Shown in pieces: positions 7,148 through 15,235 of a stretch of 43,732 nt of DNA; position 1 is the first letter of the stretch; each line of letters opens with the position of its first letter. The stretch is from positions 1 through 43,732 of the forward strand of contig NZ_DASZGI010000282.1 of assembly GCF_035938995.1 (NCBI RefSeq), in the 5' to 3' direction. The position numbers and the translations under genes are program-made. This DNA is from DASZGI01 sp035938995. Its GTDB lineage: Bacteria; Actinomycetota; Actinomycetes; Streptomycetales; Catenulisporaceae. The notes under the pieces were generated by a model. That model was given only the letters and a program-made list of their open reading frames with translations. It searched no databases and was not told the origin of the DNA.

Positions 7148-8158
7148 TCATTCGTGGCTGACGACCACCCGGCCGAAGCGACGTCCGGACAGGAAATAGT
7201 CGCAGGCCTCGCGGGCCTCCTCGAACCCGAAGACACGGTCGAGGACCGGCCGCAGCAGGTGCTCCTCGACGGCGAGGTTCATCGCGGCGAACTGGCTGCG
7301 GCTGCCGATCGCGACGCAGCGGACCAGGCAGCCGGAGAAGAACAGGGTCGCGCAGTCCACCGGCCGCGCGTCCGGACCGGCCAGCCAGAACCCGATGTAC
7401 GACACCTGGCCCTCCAGAGCCACCGCGCGTAGCGACCGCCGCAGGTCGCCGGCGACCTCGACGACGTGGTCGGCCCCCCGCCCGCCCGTCAGGGCTCTGA
7501 CGACATCGGGCCAGTCCGGCACCTTGTGGTAGTCGACGGTCGCATCGGCCCCCATCTCCCGCAGACGCTCGGCCCGCTCCTCGCACGAGGTGGTGACGAT
7601 CACCCGCGCCCCGGCCAGCTTCGCGAACTGGAGTGCGAACAAGCTCACGCTGCCCGAGCCCAGGATGAGCACGGTCTCGCCTGGGCCGGGCGCGCGTACT
7701 CCGGTGAGCGCGTTCCACGCCGTCAGCGCTGCCAGCGGCAGCGCGGCGGCCTCCGTGTAAGAGAGATGCTCCGGGATGTGCACCAGGGCGTCCTCGTCCA
7801 GGACCGCGTACTCGGTGAGCAGCCCGTCGACGCTGCTGCCGAGCTGGTCGGTCACCTCCCAGCGCAGCGGCCCGTCGATCCACCTGGGGAAGACGTTGGC
7901 CGCCACGCGCTCGCCTGGGCGCACCCGGCGCACCTCCTCGCCGACGGCGACCACCTCCCCGGCCCCCTCGCACAGCGGCACGAGCCCCGGCTTGACCGGC
8001 AGGGGGTAGGTGCCGGACAGGATCATCCCCTCCCGGTGCGAGATCGCGTTCGCCCGGACCCTGATCAGCACCTGTCTCGGCCCGGGTCTGGGCACGTCGT
8101 GCTCCCGGATCACGAGCCCCGAGGGACCTATACAGGTATCGAGGTGATAGCTCTTCAT
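7148..8158 (-). CDS. Medium-chain NAD(P)-dependent alcohol dehydrogenase / quinone-oxidoreductase-like
   Basis: The start is the ATG at 8158 (MKSYHLDTC...), giving 336 residues. The N-terminal GroES-like domain has VLIRVRANAISHREGMIL and GEGAGEVVAVGEEV-type sequence. The Rossmann motif LGSGSVSLFALQFAKLAGARVI binds the cofactor. The catalytic and structural zinc cysteines of classical alcohol dehydrogenases are not evident, so this is probably a zinc-independent member reducing an enone, ketone or aldehyde. Position beside the signal genes makes a reductive step in signal biosynthesis possible, but it may be unrelated. A strong inverted repeat lies 24-63 bases upstream of the start. Confidence 0.88.
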   Translation of the reverse strand: MKSYHLDTCIGPSGLVIREHDVPRPGPRQVLIRVRANAISHREGMILSGTYPLPVKPGLVPLCEGAGEVVAVGEEVRRVRPGERVAANVFPRWIDGPLRWEVTDQLGSSVDGLLTEYAVLDEDALVHIPEHLSYTEAAALPLAALTAWNALTGVRAPGPGETVLILGSGSVSLFALQFAKLAGARVIVTTSCEERAERLREMGADATVDYHKVPDWPDVVRALTGGRGADHVVEVAGDLRRSLRAVALEGQVSYIGFWLAGPDARPVDCATLFFSGCLVRCVAIGSRSQFAAMNLAVEEHLLRPVLDRVFGFEEAREACDYFLSGRRFGRVVVSHE

Positions 8159-8181
8159 GCGAGTCCGCCCCCTGGTCTGGG

Positions 8182-8221
8182 TTCGACTGTTCGAAGACAT
8201 GTTTGAGCCCGAACCGTCGAA
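8182..8221. promoter_or_regulatory. Inverted repeat upstream of the reductase gene
   Basis: TTCGACTGTTCG and CGAACCGTCGAA are complementary at 11 of 12 positions across a 16-base spacer. The site lies just upstream of the reductase ATG and may be an operator. The rest of 8159-8496 has no supportable gene. Confidence 0.5.
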
Positions 8222-8439
8222 TGTCATCGCTGGGCCACGGCACGCCGTGGCTCAGCAGTGCCGTGGGCGGTGCTGAAGTGCGTGTGAGCAAGGATGAGCC
8301 GTCGCGCGCGTGCTCGGCGGTCTCTCCCAAGACCTCCGGGCGCCCGCGCTGCGCGAGCTTGGATGTTATCTCGTCACATCCGCGCCCTGGGTCACACGCG
8401 TATGAACGGCAGCGGTCCCTACGGTGCGCCCGGACGGGG

Positions 8440-8478
8440 CGTCAGGCGGATGCGGGGCGCCGGGACAGCGCCCTGACG
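8440..8478 (-). terminator. Nested hairpin after the Fpg gene
   Basis: CGTCAGG (8440-8446) pairs with CCTGACG (8472-8478). GGGCGC (8455-8460) and GCGCCC (8468-8473) form a tighter alternative inside. The element begins 18 bases beyond the Fpg stop on the minus strand, as expected of an actinobacterial terminator without a U-tract. Confidence 0.5.
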
Positions 8479-8496
8479 ACATAGTGCCGTGGAACG

Positions 8497-9363
8497 TCAG
8501 TCCCGGATGCCGAATTTCGACAGCCGCCGGTCGGCCAGCGGCACGCCGCCGGTCTGGCAGGTGGGGCAGTACTGGAGGGCCGAGGAGGCGAAACTCACCT
8601 CGCGGATCGTGTCGCCGCACACCGGGCAGGCCTCGCCGGTGCGCCGGTGCACTCGCATCCCGGACCGCTTCTCCTCCTTGAGCGTCGCGGCCTCCTGACC
8701 GATGCTGCGGTCGATCGCCTCGGTCAGGATCGCGATGATCGCCGCGTGCAGCCGCTCGGTCTCCTCGGCGGTCAGCGTGTCGGCCAGCTTGAACGGGGAG
8801 AGCTTGGCCATGTGCAGGATCTCGTCGCTGTAGGCGTTGCCGATCCCGGCGATCGTCGTCTGCTCGGTGAGCAGCCCCTTGAGCTGCTTGCGCCGTCCGG
8901 CCACGATCCCGGCGAGCGCCGCGACGTCGAACGCGGGGTCCAGCGGCTCGGGCCCGAGTTTCGCGATCCCGGGCACCTGCTCCGGGTCCGCGACGATGTA
9001 GACGGCCAGCCGCTTCTCCGTGCTCGCCTCGGTCAGGTCCCAGCCGGAGTTGTTCTCCAGGCGCACCCGCAGCGCGAGCGGGCCTCTGCCGAGGCGCGGG
9101 GGAGTGGTCGGCAGGTCGTCGCGCCACTGCAGCCAGCCGGACTTCGCGAGGTGGAAGATCAAGTGGACGGTGCCGAGGTCGACCGTGACGAACTTGCCCC
9201 GGTGCCCGGCGCCGACCACGGTGAGGCCGGACAGTGCGGAGGCCGGCGGGTCGAAGGTCTTCATGGCGTAGAAGGCGGCCGGATCCACTCGCGCCACGGC
9301 GAGTCCGGCCGCCCGCCGGTTCAGGAAGTCGGCGAGCGCGGTCACCTCAGGAAGCTCGGGCAT
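8497..9363 (-). CDS. Formamidopyrimidine-DNA glycosylase / endonuclease VIII family (Fpg/Nei)
   Basis: This 288-residue protein begins MPELPEV, giving the catalytic proline (Pro2) and Glu3. It carries the RGKF lysine (Lys57), the helix-two-turn-helix segment TTIAGIGNAYSDEIL (169-183), and a C-terminal zinc finger with Cys246, Cys249, Cys266 and Cys269. All essential features of a bifunctional base-excision glycosylase/AP lyase are present. The protein removes oxidised or ring-opened purines, or pyrimidines in the Nei branch. The linker and PEVTALADFL start resemble actinobacterial Nei-type paralogues, so the precise lesion is uncertain. It stands alone, followed by a terminator-like hairpin. 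Confidence 0.95.
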   Translation of the reverse strand: MPELPEVTALADFLNRRAAGLAVARVDPAAFYAMKTFDPPASALSGLTVVGAGHRGKFVTVDLGTVHLIFHLAKSGWLQWRDDLPTTPPRLGRGPLALRVRLENNSGWDLTEASTEKRLAVYIVADPEQVPGIAKLGPEPLDPAFDVAALAGIVAGRRKQLKGLLTEQTTIAGIGNAYSDEILHMAKLSPFKLADTLTAEETERLHAAIIAILTEAIDRSIGQEAATLKEEKRSGMRVHRRTGEACPVCGDTIREVSFASSALQYCPTCQTGGVPLADRRLSKFGIRD

Positions 9364-9480
9364 ATCCCAAGTCTGCGCACATGGCGCGATCCGGTCCAGC
9401 CGGGGCGGGCCACCGGTCGGCCGTCCGCGTCGGCCGGTTTTCCGCAGGGGCGCCGGTTAGCCGCGAAACTTTCACCCAGC

Positions 9481-9571
9481 GTGAGCTTCGCCGCTGTGAG
9501 CTTCACGCAGTGTTGGCTTCACTGCTGTCAGCTTTACCGCTGTTGCCTTCACCGGTGTCAGCTTCACCCCG
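9481..9571. repeat. Six-copy 15/16-base tandem repeat
   Basis: Units resembling GTCAGCTTCACCGCT begin at 9481, 9496, 9512, 9527, 9542 and 9557. The last copy reaches the final codons of the cupin gene (stop at 9564-9566), so the array has spread from or into that gene's 3' end. Confidence 0.85.
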
Positions 9572-10358
9572 CGCTCGGGACCGTCCGCAGTTCATAGGTG
9601 TCCAGCCGTCCGCACATCCCGAACGCCCGATCCTCTGGCTCAGGGGCCTGCCGGACCTGCATCGCCGCGGCCATCAGGTGCGCGACGTCGCCGCGTTCGA
9701 GGGCGCCGAAATGCTCTGCGGTGCGGTCGACCGCCTGGGCCGGGCCCTCGCGCCAGATCTTCCACCACGCCTCGATCCGATCCCGGCGCAGCGCCACAGC
9801 CTGCCGATAGAAATCCGCGAGGGCGGAGGCGTCGCCCGCGCTGGTGCGTTCCACCAGCCGGCCGAATCCCTCGACCGCGAGGTCTCGCCGCGCGCGGGCG
9901 GACGTCTCGTCCACCGCGTGCGAGACGCCGCCTGCCGCGAGCGCGGCGGCGCGCCGGTAAGCCTCCGGGTCGGCCAGGATCTCCGGCGGAAAGGTCAGGA
10001 CCGCGTCGCCCGCCTCGGGCAGGCCCGCGTTCTGCATCACGACGATCGCGCGCAGCCGGCCGTCTCCGTTCACGGCGCGGTGGATCGTGCCGGGTCCGAA
10101 CCAGGCGACGGTGCCCGGCCGCAACGGAGTCTCGGTCAGCCCGGCCGCGGTGAGCGTGTGCAGCGTTCCCTCACCCTCGACCACCACGTATGCCTCGGTG
10201 CAGGCCAGGTGCGCGTGCGGGGAGCCGCCGCACAGGTCGTCGGCGGCGGGCCACGGGTAGACCTGAAGGCCGGAGACCGCTGTGCCGCCGGGGAAGATCG
10301 GCACCTGCGTGGCGAGGCCGGCGGTTCCGGACCGGTCCTGATCGGGCTGGCTCACCAT
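9564..10358 (-). CDS. Cupin-domain protein of unknown function
   Basis: The ATG at 10358 overlaps the end of the upstream oxidoreductase gene (stop at 10352-10354), so the two are co-translated. Of the 264 residues, the first 120 form a cupin: HAHLACTEAYVVVEGEGTLH supplies the HxH...E metal motif and GTIHRAV the second histidine. The C-terminal half is helical, without a recognised domain. Fusion of sugar-oxidoreductase genes with cupin partners suggests carbohydrate or polyol metabolism; the substrate is not readable. Confidence 0.8.
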   Translation of the reverse strand: MVSQPDQDRSGTAGLATQVPIFPGGTAVSGLQVYPWPAADDLCGGSPHAHLACTEAYVVVEGEGTLHTLTAAGLTETPLRPGTVAWFGPGTIHRAVNGDGRLRAIVVMQNAGLPEAGDAVLTFPPEILADPEAYRRAAALAAGGVSHAVDETSARARRDLAVEGFGRLVERTSAGDASALADFYRQAVALRRDRIEAWWKIWREGPAQAVDRTAEHFGALERGDVAHLMAAAMQVRQAPEPEDRAFGMCGRLDTYELRTVPSAG

Positions 10359-12535
10359 GGGTGCTCCGCGACGTAGGCTTCGATCCGCTCGTGATCCCAT
10401 TCTCCGTCCGCCACGACCAGGCGGTAGCGGCGGCTCAGGGTCTCGCCCGCGGCCAGTTCCAGGGGCGTGTAATACGCGAGCGACGGGTTGACCACGGGGA
10501 ACGGCTCGGTGCGCACGAACCAGTACGGCTCGCCGCCGGGATTGTCCGGGTCGGGGACGAACAGCAGCGTGGCCGATCCGTCGATCTGGTCGAACCGGCC
10601 GGTGAAGGCCAGCCACGGCGAGGTCTGGCCCATGGCGGTCGGCTCGCCTTCCCGCCCCTGGGCGGCGCGGACCGTCCCTCCGGTGAACGAGCGCGGCCCG
10701 CGCCAGAAAAAGCCGCAGTAGCCGGCCAGTTCGCGCCCGAACACGGTCGGGCTGCCGAACTCCAGCGCCGAGCCGCGCACATTGCGCAACTCGGTCGCGA
10801 ACTCCAGCGCCCAGCTGCCGTCGCGCGGGTCCACGTCGCGGATGCGCGCCCGGCGCCGTTCGGTGATCCAGAGCTCGCCGTCCGCGGCCCGCCAGGCGAC
10901 CCGCTCGGCGAAGCCGTCGCGCGGCCCTGTGTCATCGAATGCTGCATCATCGAACACTGCATCATCGAGCGCTGTGTTTTCGAGCGCTGCGTCGGCTGGG
11001 GCTGAGTCCTCGAAGCCGTCCTCGAAGCCCACGTGGTCGAGCCGCCCGACGTTCGGCAGGTCGACGTAACCCGAGCCGGACGCGTCGTGCACATAGGTGC
11101 CGCCGCCCCAGAAGTTCTGGCCCGTCAGGTGCGACGCGGTCATCGCCAGGCCCTTGTGCCACCGGTGGTCGTGCGGGCGATTCGCGGTGACGACGCCGCC
11201 GGACAGCGTCCGCAGCGGATGGAAGTAAGGGCTCGGGCATTCGGACTGGGGGAGGTCGGGCCGGTAGTGGTAGCGCAGGATCTCCACCTCGCCGACCCTG
11301 CCGCTCAGCACCGAACTCGGCTCGCGGTGCAGGACTGCGGCGCCGTCAACACTGGAGACCACGCCGCCGTCCGCAGCGCCGCGCCGCGGCAGTTCCGGCT
11401 CTGATTCCCGCGTCGCGTGCGCCGACGCGGTGTGCGGCGCCCAGCCGGGGATGTCGCCGTGCAGCCGGTGGTAGAAGGGGTCTGACGGTCCGATCTCGCC
11501 GCGAAGCACCGGCGTCCCGGTAAACGCAGACCGGTAAAGCGCGGTGATCAGCTCCAGCGCCGCCCGCCCCGCGTGACCGCTCGTCGGCGGCCGCTCGCCG
11601 CGCTCCAACGCGTCCAGGACGTATGTGAGCTGCGCCGCGTGCGAGCTGTCGACGCTCCGGTCCGGCGCGGTCCACGCGGCGACGCGGTCGGTGTCGGCGG
11701 CCACACGCGGGCTCGGCGTGTACTTCCAGTCGGCATCGGTGTAGCCGTAGAGGTGGGTGACCTCCACCGTGGCGTCCTCGAAGTCGAACCGCAGGAGGCT
11801 CTCCTCCCGCGGCGACAGCACGCTGTTGACCACCGACGCGAGCGCGCCCGACTCGAAACGCACCGACGCCAGCGACACGTCCTCGGTCTCCACCGCCCGG
11901 TCCAGCCGCCCGGCCATCGCACGCACCTCGGCCCAGTCGCCGAGGATCGCCAGCAGCAGATCCATCTGGTGGATCCCGTGTCCCATCGTCGGGCCGCCGC
12001 CCTCGCTCGCCCACGTTCCGCGCCACGGCACCTGGTAGTACGCGGCATCGCGATACCAGGCCGTCACGCACTGGGCGACCAGCGGCCGCCCCAACTGTCC
12101 CGCGGCCGCCAGCCGGGCCAGCCGAAGCGCCCCCGAACCGAACCGGTGCTGATACACCACGCTCGCGTACGGGCCGCCCGGCCGCTCAGACCGCTCGATG
12201 CGGTCGTATTCGGCCAGCGACAACACCGGCGGCTTCTCCACGAGAACCCACGCCCCGGCCTGTAGGCACTCGATCACCGCGTCCACGTGCGCCGCGGGCG
12301 GCGTGCACACATGGACCAAATCAGGTTTCTGCTTCTCCAGCATCTCGGTGAGCGACCTGTACGCGCCCGCGACGCCGTGCTCCCGGGCGAACGCCGCGAC
12401 CCGCTCCGGGTCGACATCCACCGCCGCGACCAACTCGACCCGCTCCGCGTGCGCGCGCAACGCCGGCAGATGCGCGGACTCTGCGATCGCCCCGGCGCCC
12501 ACGATCGCGACCCGGAATCTGCGCGACTGGCTCAA
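10352..12535 (-). CDS. Gfo/Idh/MocA oxidoreductase fused to a PmoA-like (DUF6807) domain
   Basis: The preferred start is a TTG at 12535 with GGGAGG upstream, giving 727 residues; in-frame starts up to 12664 exist but lack a good ribosome site. The N-terminal half is a dinucleotide-binding oxidoreductase: VAIVGAGAIAESAHLPAL, then the conserved EKPP motif and GGGPTMGHGIHQMDLLL. The C-terminal half, beginning near EILRYHYRPDLPQSECPSPYFHPLRTL, matches the PmoA-like family often found beside sugar dehydrogenases; PHDHRWHKGL is the likely active-site histidine region. The natural fusion suggests sequential or coupled sugar transformations. An acidic, repetitive insertion (VFDDAAFDD region) is encoded by a 15-base tandem repeat and appears to be a recent expansion. 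Confidence 0.88.
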   Translation of the reverse strand: MSQSRRFRVAIVGAGAIAESAHLPALRAHAERVELVAAVDVDPERVAAFAREHGVAGAYRSLTEMLEKQKPDLVHVCTPPAAHVDAVIECLQAGAWVLVEKPPVLSLAEYDRIERSERPGGPYASVVYQHRFGSGALRLARLAAAGQLGRPLVAQCVTAWYRDAAYYQVPWRGTWASEGGGPTMGHGIHQMDLLLAILGDWAEVRAMAGRLDRAVETEDVSLASVRFESGALASVVNSVLSPREESLLRFDFEDATVEVTHLYGYTDADWKYTPSPRVAADTDRVAAWTAPDRSVDSSHAAQLTYVLDALERGERPPTSGHAGRAALELITALYRSAFTGTPVLRGEIGPSDPFYHRLHGDIPGWAPHTASAHATRESEPELPRRGAADGGVVSSVDGAAVLHREPSSVLSGRVGEVEILRYHYRPDLPQSECPSPYFHPLRTLSGGVVTANRPHDHRWHKGLAMTASHLTGQNFWGGGTYVHDASGSGYVDLPNVGRLDHVGFEDGFEDSAPADAALENTALDDAVFDDAAFDDTGPRDGFAERVAWRAADGELWITERRRARIRDVDPRDGSWALEFATELRNVRGSALEFGSPTVFGRELAGYCGFFWRGPRSFTGGTVRAAQGREGEPTAMGQTSPWLAFTGRFDQIDGSATLLFVPDPDNPGGEPYWFVRTEPFPVVNPSLAYYTPLELAAGETLSRRYRLVVADGEWDHERIEAYVAEHPW
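10933..10992 (-). repeat. Four 15-base in-frame repeats in the oxidoreductase gene
   Basis: Units CATCGAATGCTGCAT, CATCGAACACTGCAT, CATCGAGCGCTGTGT and TTTCGAGCGCTGCGT run in tandem. On the minus strand they encode the acidic stretch with ALENTALDDAVFDDAAFDD, inside the PmoA-like domain. Confidence 0.9.
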
Positions 12536-12872
12536 GGATCCTCCCGGTGGGCGGCCTTGCGTGACGGGCGCGGCCGACCCCGCGGTGGCCCGCGCCCCGA
12601 AGCACTGCGCCGATCCCCGCTCGCCCGCGCCGATCACGCTAAGGCCGCCCGCCGGGGCCGTCAATCGGGACCCCGCCCGCCGCCGCGGCCCGGCTGCTGT
12701 CCTGACCAGCGCGTTGCACTAAGCCGTCCGCATGCGCGACTTCAGCGCCTCTATGACTCCCGTTCGTACCTTCTCTTGACAACTCCCTAGAAAAAGTCCT
12801 CGTCGCCGGCCGGCCGGAGGGGACTTGGACATGGTGCGCACCCGCGCACGACGGCGTGACTTTGGAGGCGCC
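12536..12872. other. Divergent intergenic region
   Basis: This 337-base stretch separates the divergent oxidoreductase and heme N-oxygenase genes and must hold both promoters. TTGACA at 12776-12781 looks like a -35 element for the plus-strand cluster, but no convincing -10 lies 16-18 bases further. GGAGG at 12864-12868 is the ribosome site of the next gene. No further gene is supportable. Confidence 0.5.
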
Positions 12873-13676
12873 ATGACGTCGATCACGCAAACACCGCTGC
12901 TCGATGCGGTGACCAGGCTTGAGAACTATCGCGTCCGCATGGTGGACACCACGACCGACGAACGCCCCGCGGACGAGCCGGAGTGGTACAAGCGCGCACT
13001 GGCCTCCTTCCGGCTGAACGTCGGCCAGGTGGAGTACCCGTGCCACTTCGGCCGCAACGCCATGGAATGGGGACTGCTCTACACCACCTGGCTGGAGACG
13101 GGGCGGCACGACGACCTGGCCCCCGCGCTCGCCGCGTTCCTGGACTACGCGCAACCGGAGGCCGAGCTGCGCAAGGTGTTCGCGATCTTCGTCGAGCCCG
13201 ACGGGATTCCCAGGACCCACAAGGAGTACGGGCAGCAGTTCTGGCGGCTGCTCAGCAGCCTGAACGCCGCGGACACCCAGCCCTGGCCGCACGACGTGCC
13301 GAAGCTGCCCGAGGACCCCAACTGGGAGTTCAGCTTCCACGGCCACCCCCTGTTCGTCTTCGGCGCGGCGCCGACCCACAGCGTGCGCCGCTCCCGCAAC
13401 CTCTGCGACACCCTGGTCCTGCTGTTCCAGCCCCGCACCGTGTTCGAGGGCATCGAGGGCGGCACACCGGCCGGCACCGTCGCCCGCCGCCGGATCCGCA
13501 AGCGCCTGCTCGCCTGGGACAACGCCCCCGCGCACCCCTCGATGGGCGACTACGGCGACCCGTCCAACTTCGAGTGGCGCCAGTACTACATCGCGGAGGA
13601 CGACTCGGACGTCTTCCCCACCTGCCCCTTCGGCTTCGGCGCCGCCGCGGCCGCCGCCCGCCCCAGCACGTCCTGA
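12873..13676 (+). CDS. YqcI/YcgG-family protein, probable heme-dependent N-oxygenase (GntA/DcsA-like)
   Basis: The ATG at 12873 follows TTTGGAGG. The 267-residue protein shows the family landmarks YPCHFG (55-60), the FHGHPLFVFG segment (155-164), the arginine/serine stretch SVRRSRN (170-176), IRKRLLAWD (208-216), EWRQYY (234-239) and the terminal CPF (251-253). Characterised relatives, as I recall them, hydroxylate guanidine nitrogens: GntA acts in guanitoxin synthesis and DcsA makes N-omega-hydroxyarginine for D-cycloserine. This protein is therefore likely to hydroxylate a guanidine or amine nitrogen. It lies 34 bases before the SznF-like gene, almost certainly in one operon. The exact substrate and the heme ligand are not provable from sequence. 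Confidence 0.85.
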   Translation: MTSITQTPLLDAVTRLENYRVRMVDTTTDERPADEPEWYKRALASFRLNVGQVEYPCHFGRNAMEWGLLYTTWLETGRHDDLAPALAAFLDYAQPEAELRKVFAIFVEPDGIPRTHKEYGQQFWRLLSSLNAADTQPWPHDVPKLPEDPNWEFSFHGHPLFVFGAAPTHSVRRSRNLCDTLVLLFQPRTVFEGIEGGTPAGTVARRRIRKRLLAWDNAPAHPSMGDYGDPSNFEWRQYYIAEDDSDVFPTCPFGFGAAAAAARPSTS

Positions 13677-13710
13677 CCTGAGCCAAGTCCTCTAGGAGAG
13701 GCCACCTTCG

Positions 13711-15123
13711 ATGACCACCGCAACCGTTGTCGGCGCGCCCGCGCCCGTCGAGCTGCCGGACCCGCACGCCCTGGTCCGCGCCTTCGCCGCGAACCCGGCC
13801 TTCCGCGCGGCCGAGTGGAGCGAACTGTCCACCCCGGACGTCCCGTTCCGCCGCCCGGTGCGGCCCGACGATCTGTCCTGGCTGGACTACAGCGTCCCCA
13901 TGCCCGAGGCGGACTGCCTCAAGCTCAGCGCCCTGCTGGGCCACCGGATGCTGCGCAACGTCCACGACCTCGACCAGCTCATGGTCCCGGCCGGCGACAG
14001 CGCCGCCGCTGCCGCCGAGCACCCGTTCTTCTACAACGAGTCCAACCGGCTCAACGCGGTGCTCGCCGGTCCCGTGCTCGAGCGCCACCTGTTCACCTTC
14101 CTCGAGGCGCGCCGCCCCGAGAGCGCCGGCATCACGGCCGCCGGCCTGAAGCAGCGCGTGCTGGCCGAGTACGACCGCCGCACCGCCGAGCCCGGCCGCG
14201 CCTTCAAGGCCGCGCTCTCCACCAAGGGCCGCCGCGAGTCCGCCACGTTCACCATGATCCAGTACAGCGCCTTCGCCCCCGCCGCCTGGGCGGCAGTCGG
14301 CCGCAACGCGGTCGGCGAGCACGGCGCCGTCCCCGGTGCGCTGCGCACCTCCCTGCTCAAGCCGTACCTGGACCGCGCCGAGCTGTCCGCCCAGTACGCC
14401 GACCTGCTCGACCTGGCCGGCATGACCACGACCCCCGGCGGCTACTGGCAGCTGAACCTCGGCTCCTCGCTGGCCCGCGGCAACCACCTGCACACCCTGG
14501 CGGCCAAGCGGGAGAACGCGTTCGCCTTCCTCGGCGCGTACCTGCACCTGCTGGTCGACGAGGCGGCGACGGCCGCGCGTTTCGCAGAGGTCTTCGAGGA
14601 CGGGCTCGGCACCCGCCCGGCCTACTTCGACAAGCTGCCGGTCCTCTCCCGCGCCGGGATCGGCGACCTGACCGACACGATCTTCGGCGCCGTCGCCGCC
14701 TACGGCGACGCCGCGGCCGAGCAGGCCGCGGCCGGGTTCGCCGACGCCGCCTCCCTGGCCGAGATCTGGGACGGCGACCTGGCCGACCAGCTGGAGTGGG
14801 CCGACGACATCCCCGCCTGCAAGGACCTGGCCGAGCGGCTGCACGCGCACATCGAGGCCGAGAAGATCGAGATCGACCTGGACACCTTCGTGGAGAGCCA
14901 CGAGGAGACCTCCACCACCCACGTGCACGACGACCACCGCCTGGTGGTGATCGAGGCCGGCCAGATGCACTTCTGGAACAACATCACCCACCGCATCGAC
15001 CTGGCCACCGGCGACAAGGTGTTCATCCCGCTGTCCCGGCTGCACGGCTCGACGGTGCTGTCCGGCGAGTGCACCTACCACCAGCCGATCATCCCCGAGG
15101 AGATGTACCAGCGGTTCAAGTGA
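13711..15123 (+). CDS. SznF-like N-nitroso-forming metalloenzyme homologue with intact cupin and degenerate di-iron domain
   Basis: At 470 residues the length equals SznF (471), the streptozotocin enzyme with helical, heme-oxygenase-like di-iron and cupin domains. Alignment anchors include NPAFRAAEW (28-36), LERHLFTFLE (123-132), GRNAVG (197-202) and YWQLNLGSS (245-253). The C-terminal cupin keeps His404, His406 (TTHVH) and His445 (RLHG), with the same 2- and 39-residue spacing as SznF His407/409/448. By contrast, positions matching SznF di-iron ligands E189, E215, H225, E281, H311, D315 and H318 read Ala192, Pro218, Gln228 (or Leu225), Leu281, Leu309, Ser313 and Gly316. SznF numbering is from memory. 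The protein probably performs a cupin reaction on a substrate hydroxylated elsewhere, most simply by the preceding heme enzyme. Confidence 0.85.
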   Translation: MTTATVVGAPAPVELPDPHALVRAFAANPAFRAAEWSELSTPDVPFRRPVRPDDLSWLDYSVPMPEADCLKLSALLGHRMLRNVHDLDQLMVPAGDSAAAAAEHPFFYNESNRLNAVLAGPVLERHLFTFLEARRPESAGITAAGLKQRVLAEYDRRTAEPGRAFKAALSTKGRRESATFTMIQYSAFAPAAWAAVGRNAVGEHGAVPGALRTSLLKPYLDRAELSAQYADLLDLAGMTTTPGGYWQLNLGSSLARGNHLHTLAAKRENAFAFLGAYLHLLVDEAATAARFAEVFEDGLGTRPAYFDKLPVLSRAGIGDLTDTIFGAVAAYGDAAAEQAAAGFADAASLAEIWDGDLADQLEWADDIPACKDLAERLHAHIEAEKIEIDLDTFVESHEETSTTHVHDDHRLVVIEAGQMHFWNNITHRIDLATGDKVFIPLSRLHGSTVLSGECTYHQPIIPEEMYQRFK

Positions 15124-15179
15124 GCGGATCCGGGGCGGCGGCGCGTGAGCGCTCCGCCGCAGCTCCACCGGCCGACGAC

Positions 15180-15210
15180 GGGGGCGTGCGCCGACGCGGC
15201 GCACGCCCCC
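15180..15210 (+). terminator. Perfect 14-bp hairpin between the SznF-like and MFS genes
   Basis: GGGGGCGTGCGCCG pairs with CGGCGCACGCCCCC around ACG. It starts 57 bases past the SznF-like stop and ends 26 bases before the MFS ATG. It may be a terminator, an attenuator or an mRNA stabiliser setting a step-down in expression. There is no T-run. Confidence 0.65.
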
Positions 15211-15235
15211 GCGAGGCCATCACAGGAAGGCCATC

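Noticed and set aside
12776..12781. TTGACA as part of a full sigma-70 promoter for the N-oxygenation genes
   Set aside because: No acceptable -10 hexamer lies at 16-18 bases; kept only as a remark on the intergenic region.
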